From Bacteroidales bacterium (lineage in GTDB: Bacteria > Bacteroidota > Bacteroidia > Bacteroidales > Bacteroidaceae), in the NCBI GenBank assembly GCA_004555425.1, contig SFID01000018.1, forward strand, positions 1-26,197: a stretch of DNA of 26,197 nucleotides. The letters are read 5' to 3'. The notes beneath the pieces were generated by a model. It did not search any database. It was given only the letters and a program-made list of their open reading frames with translations, and had not been told where the DNA came from. Below are positions 23,504 through 26,197 of the stretch, one piece after another (position 1 is the stretch's first letter; each line of letters begins with the position of its first letter). The position numbers were made by a program, and so were the translations under genes.

Positions 23504-24346
23504 CTATTCGCAAATAAAATGATAAGCCAGCGTCACCGCGCCCACGGCCACGCAGTAGTAAGCGAAATAGATGAGTTTGCCGCGGCGCACGATGCCTATC
23601 ATCCACTTGCAGGCAGCAATGCCACTGACGAAGGCGGCCACAAAGCCGACCACGAGGGCCATCACGCTCAGGTCACCAAAGGCTGCGCTGAAACCTTTCT
23701 TGGCTACCTCGATCGTATCAAGCAGTGCCTCGCCCAGAATGGGGGGAATCACCATCAGGAAGGAGAACTGCGCCATGTGGGCTTTGTTGTTGCCGAGGAT
23801 AAGTCCCGTGGCGATGGTCGAACCGCTGCGACTCAGACCGGGCAAGACGGCCACGGCCTGTGCGATACCTATAATAAAGGCATCAACCAGGGAGATGCTC
23901 TCCTTCTGTCGCGGTTTGCTAAGGTAGGAATAGGCCAGCAGACCGGCGGTCACGAGCAGGCAGCAGCCCACCACGAGCAAGCGCAAATCTTCGCCGAAAA
24001 TGCGATCCACGGTGTCCTTGAAGAAGATGCCGACCACGAAGATGGGAATCATCGACACCAAGATATTCAGCATGTAGCGCTGGTCGGCATTGAGACGGGC
24101 CAATCCGCTCGCGCCAGCGTTGAACGGGCCGAAGGTGCCGCGCACCAAGCGGAAAATCTCACCGCCCAGCACCACAAGGGTACTCAGCACGGTGGCCACG
24201 TGAACGGCCACGGTAAACATGAGGTTTGCTTCGGATTTGATGCCAAGGATATGGCTACCGATGGCCAGGTGGCCGCTACTGCTGACGGGCAGATATTCGG
24301 TCAAACCTTGCAGGAGACCGAGAATCAGTGCTTCAAATGTTTCCAA
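23504..24346 (-). CDS. uppP: UppP (BacA), undecaprenyl-diphosphate phosphatase
   Basis: This 280-aa polytopic inner-membrane enzyme recycles the lipid carrier for peptidoglycan and surface polysaccharides by converting C55-PP to C55-P; overproduction of the family gives bacitracin resistance. Both signature motifs are intact: '(Q)[17 protein letters not shown]' (residues 14-30) and '[14 protein letters not shown]' in the second repeat. Length is normal. It is placed between the DUF3098 gene (18 nt upstream) and truB (1 nt downstream), the standard Bacteroidales order after ftsX. Confidence 0.97.
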   Translation of the reverse strand: METFEALILGLLQGLTEYLPVSSSGHLAIGSHILGIKSEANLMFTVAVHVATVLSTLVVLGGEIFRLVRGTFGPFNAGASGLARLNADQRYMLNILVSMIPIFVVGIFFKDTVDRIFGEDLRLLVVGCCLLVTAGLLAYSYLSKPRQKESISLVDAFIIGIAQAVAVLPGLSRSGSTIATGLILGNNKAHMAQFSFLMVIPPILGEALLDTIEVAKKGFSAAFGDLSVMALVVGFVAAFVSGIAACKWMIGIVRRGKLIYFAYYCVAVGAVTLAYHFICE

Positions 24347-24364
24347 TTGTCAAAGGATTTGGAG

Positions 24365-24625
24365 TTATTTCTCTTGGGGTTGGTTCTCTTCGCCTTGCTG
24401 TGCCTTGGGCTTGTGCAGGATGGCGTAGATGATGAACAGGTAGCCGAAGAAGCATACCACGGGGGCCACTTTGATGCGACGGGCACTGAAGATGTCGGCA
24501 TTGAATACATCGAAGGTGCTGCTAGAGCCCGACATGAGAATCAGGCCAAGAATAACAGCGGCCATACCAATGCCCAGCAAGATAAAGTTCATGCGGTCAA
24601 AGGCGAAAACTCTTTTTTGTTTCAT
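24365..24625 (-). CDS. DUF3098-family small membrane protein
   Basis: This 86-aa protein has two membrane segments (about residues 13-31 and 52-69) separated by a loop with 'SSSTFDVFNADIFSARRIKVAP', and a charged Q/E/K-rich tail. The pattern, in particular 'FNADIFSxRRIxVAP' and the position between ftsX and uppP, is that of the Bacteroidetes DUF3098 family. Function is unknown; constant linkage to ftsX and uppP suggests an envelope or division role. It starts 192 nt after ftsX, across a repeat element. Confidence 0.9.
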   Translation of the reverse strand: MKQKRVFAFDRMNFILLGIGMAAVILGLILMSGSSSTFDVFNADIFSARRIKVAPVVCFFGYLFIIYAILHKPKAQQGEENQPQEK

Positions 24626-24678
24626 ATTTGTTGGTTGTTTGATTGATTACGAGTGGTTTTTTTAATTAGAAATTAGGA

Positions 24679-24734
24679 ATTAGGAATTGTGAGTTGGGAG
24701 AGAATATTAGGAGTTCATCCTCATTGAAAGGCAA
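24679..24734. repeat. 56-bp intergenic repeat core, copy 2
   Basis: Identical to 5816-5871. It is flanked by AATTAGGA units on the left and TCCTAATTCC units on the right, again in inverted arrangement. It follows ftsX, as copy 1 follows sbcC. Confidence 0.92.
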
Positions 24735-24774
24735 TTCCTAATTCCTCATTCCTAATTCCTTAATTGTTTAACCA

Positions 24775-24811
24775 GCAGCCGCAGGCTGCAATGAAACTGC
24801 GCTGCAAGCGC
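24775..24811. repeat. Two triloop hairpins downstream of ftsX
   Basis: 24775-24789 is GCAGCC-GCA-GGCTGC, identical to the first hairpin of the array after sbcC (5919-5933). After the spacer AATGAAACT comes 24799-24811, GCGCT-GCA-AGCGC. The hairpin, TGAAACT spacer, hairpin layout matches the array at 5919-6074. It begins a few bases after the ftsX stop codon. Confidence 0.85.
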
Positions 24812-24817
24812 AAGTAG

Positions 24818-25690
24818 CTACGCGAGATTGGCTTCGCCGCCCCGCATACGCAGGTATTTCGTCACGCTCAGGAAGGCAAATATCCAGGGGAGCAAGAGGC
24901 CGCATACCAGCACGCTGCCCAGCGTGAGCACCAGCACATCGAGGGTCACGAGGCTACTGATGTAGAAATCCTGTTGCACCACCTGCCAGATGCCAGCCCC
25001 TATTAGCCCGCCTGCTATCAGCGCGCTGCACATACCGATGCGGAATGCCTGCCACAGGAAGGGCCGACGGATAAAACCCCAACGGGCACCGACGAGTTTC
25101 ATCGTCTGGATGATGTGGCGGTGGGCATAGATATTCATGCGGATAGTGTTGCTGATGAGGGCGAAACTCACGAAAGTGAGCAGCACCACAGCCACAAGCA
25201 GCACAGTGCCTACGATGGAGATAGTGTGGTTGAGTTGGTCGATTTCCTCAATGGGATAGATGACATCGGCCACGATAGGATTCTTCTTGATTTCGGGGGC
25301 AATGCGCTGGATGCTTGCCTTGTTGGTGTATTCGCCGTGCAGGCTTAGTTCCAACTCGGCCAGGATGGGATTGTCGGTAATAAAATCGCCAGGTTCTAGT
25401 TGCAAACTCTCGTAAGTCTCCTTGGCACCTTGCTCTTTGGAGATATAGGTGACGGAGCGCACGTAGGGTTTGCTGCGCAACTGCTCTTGCAACGCCGACA
25501 GGGCCTCAGCGGAACAACTGTCCTTGAGGAGCACAGCCACGGGCATCTCTGCGCGCATCTGATTGCTGAAATTGCGCGTCGTGGTGGTGAAGAACACCAT
25601 GCTGCCCAGCAACAAGAGGACCAGGGTCATGCTAATACACGAAGTGAGGGTGCCAAAGCGGCCACCACTCTTGCGTTTTTTGCTTGCCAT
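24818..25690 (-). CDS. ftsX: FtsX, permease-like cell-division protein
   Basis: This 290-aa inner-membrane protein pairs with the ATPase FtsE to control peptidoglycan hydrolases at the septum. It has a short basic N-terminus (MASKKRKSGG) and four membrane helices (about 16-35, 157-181, 217-236, 250-274). A large periplasmic domain lies between helices 1 and 2 ('EMPVAVLLKDSCSAEALSAL … YISKEQGAKETYESL … DNPILAELEL'), a layout typical of FtsX. The cytoplasmic segment 'YAHRHIIQTMKLVGARWGFIRRPF' is the conserved coupling loop. ftsE is not in the window, which is common for Bacteroidetes ftsX. It is the first gene of the block and has a likely promoter at about 25780-25807. Confidence 0.95.
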   Translation of the reverse strand: MASKKRKSGGRFGTLTSCISMTLVLLLLGSMVFFTTTTRNFSNQMRAEMPVAVLLKDSCSAEALSALQEQLRSKPYVRSVTYISKEQGAKETYESLQLEPGDFITDNPILAELELSLHGEYTNKASIQRIAPEIKKNPIVADVIYPIEEIDQLNHTISIVGTVLLVAVVLLTFVSFALISNTIRMNIYAHRHIIQTMKLVGARWGFIRRPFLWQAFRIGMCSALIAGGLIGAGIWQVVQQDFYISSLVTLDVLVLTLGSVLVCGLLLPWIFAFLSVTKYLRMRGGEANLA

Positions 25691-25779
25691 CAGGGAATTT
25701 ATAGGATGTTTCTATGGGTTTGACAAACGGGTTAATGATAAGGGAAATACCCCTCCTCCCACTAGGCGAAAGGGCACAC

Positions 25780-25807
25780 CAAAGGTAAATTCGCACAAAA
25801 ATACAAA
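25780..25807 (-). promoter_or_regulatory. ftsX: Candidate ftsX promoter (TTTG, 16 nt, TACCTTTG)
   Basis: On the minus strand a TTTG (25807-25804) lies 16 nt before TACCTTTG (25787-25780). Together they approximate the Bacteroidetes -33 TTTG and -7 TAnnTTTG elements, with slightly short spacing. The implied transcript would start about 80 nt before the ftsX start codon. Confidence 0.45.
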
Positions 25808-25865
25808 TCATTCCCCGTTTAAAGGGGAATGCGCCGCGGCTTTAACATATTTTGTAACTACTCGC

Positions 25866-25910
25866 AACTACTCAGGTCGTTGCTTCGGGCACCAGACGAC
25901 CTGAGTAGTT
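25866..25910. repeat. 15-bp perfect inverted repeat with 15-nt loop
   Basis: AACTACTCAGGTCGT (25866-25880) pairs exactly with ACGACCTGAGTAGTT (25896-25910). Words from the same arm recur nearby: GTAACTACTC at 25854-25863 and CCTGAGTAGTTACG at 25900-25913 and 26126-26139. It lies upstream of the ftsX promoter and may be an end of an upstream transcript on plus or part of a repeat family. Confidence 0.8.
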
Positions 25911-25965
25911 ACGTTAGGAGTTGGGAATTAGGAGTTAGAAATAAGGAGTCAGAAATCAGCGGAAA

Positions 25966-26096
25966 AGCAATGTACCGCACGTTGCTAGCAACGTGTGGCT
26001 CAGCGGAAATGTTGGCTCATTGATAACTACTTCAAAGAGTACAAACATCTGAAAACCGCTAAGCCACACGTTGCGAGCAACGTGCGGTACATTTCT
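25966..26096. repeat. 41-bp inverted repeat element, copy 2 (38/41 paired, 49-nt loop)
   Basis: The arms 25966-26006 and 26056-26096 match over 38 of 41 positions and are the same sequence family as the element at 501-652, including the internal palindrome CACGTTGC-NN-GCAACGTG. The loop is unrelated to that of copy 1. The family therefore consists of paired inverted arms round variable centres. Confidence 0.85.
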
Positions 26097-26197
26097 TACC
26101 AGCGCAATTTGCAATTAAAAATCCACCTGAGTAGTTACGATGCTTGGATGGTTTTACGGCTATCGCAAGCCAATGATAGGTTCTGCCTCTAGGAGAT

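Larger units (their letters stand above)
25691..26197. other. Repeat-rich region upstream of ftsX
   Basis: This holds no credible gene. It contains a candidate ftsX promoter (25780-25807), a small hairpin ATTCCCC / GGGGAAT (25810-25816 and 25824-25830), a 15-bp perfect inverted repeat (25866-25910), TTAGGAG-type words (25914-25940), the second copy of the 41-bp inverted-repeat element (25966-26096), and a 14-bp direct repeat CCTGAGTAGTTACG (25900-25913 and 26126-26139). Confidence 0.75.

Overview
The window looks like chromosomal DNA of a Bacteroidales bacterium, most likely Prevotellaceae-like. This rests on the long (628-aa) plant/Chlamydia/Bacteroidetes-type IspG, the purE-ispG pair, the ftsX / DUF3098 / uppP / truB / queA / folK gene order, a TruB without the C-terminal PUA extension, TAnnTTTG-type -7 boxes, and a secreted protein ending in the 'YDLSGRRI...GGKKF' tail typical of Prevotella and Bacteroides surface proteins. 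Species identity is inference. I support 18 protein-coding genes, all on the minus strand, so the text below follows transcription from high to low coordinates. I found no rRNA, complete tRNA, CRISPR array, transposase, phage gene or recognisable defence system.

Right block (26.2-16.3 kb): a repeat-rich upstream region holds a likely promoter. It is followed by ftsX, a DUF3098 membrane protein, uppP, truB, queA, folK, an IspD-like cytidylyltransferase fused to a LicD-like domain, dsbD and a family-2 glycosyltransferase, ending at a clear intrinsic terminator (16277-16300). The theme is cell envelope, cell division and tRNA modification. The IspD-LicD fusion plus the glycosyltransferase suggest that a surface glycan is decorated with a phospho-alditol or phosphocholine-like group.

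Middle block (16.2-5.9 kb): rpoN (sigma-54), a PAP2-family membrane phosphatase, purE, ispG, sbcD and sbcC. A 190-bp MITE-like element with 20-bp perfect terminal inverted repeats lies between rpoN and the PAP2 gene. A strictly 9-bp-periodic CTAGA array lies between purE and ispG. An 18-bp perfect palindrome followed by a T-run lies between sbcD and sbcC.

Left block (5.9-0 kb): an AspT/YidE-type transporter with its own terminator; a 535-bp leader region with a possible short-transcript or attenuator arrangement; a large secreted protein whose signal-peptide codons contain a G8 tract (a phase-variation candidate); a 57-aa small protein; and 849 bp of non-coding, repeat-rich DNA.

The most unusual content is non-coding. 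(i) 41-bp inverted-repeat elements, each arm itself palindromic, lie at both ends of the window. (ii) A composite element (identical 56-bp core, TTAGGAG-type repeats, and triloop mini-hairpins) follows the stop codons of both sbcC and ftsX. (iii) There is the CTAGA array and (iv) the MITE. No complete undescribed system can be claimed from one window. The repeat families, the IspD-LicD fusion and the G-tract surface gene are the best leads.
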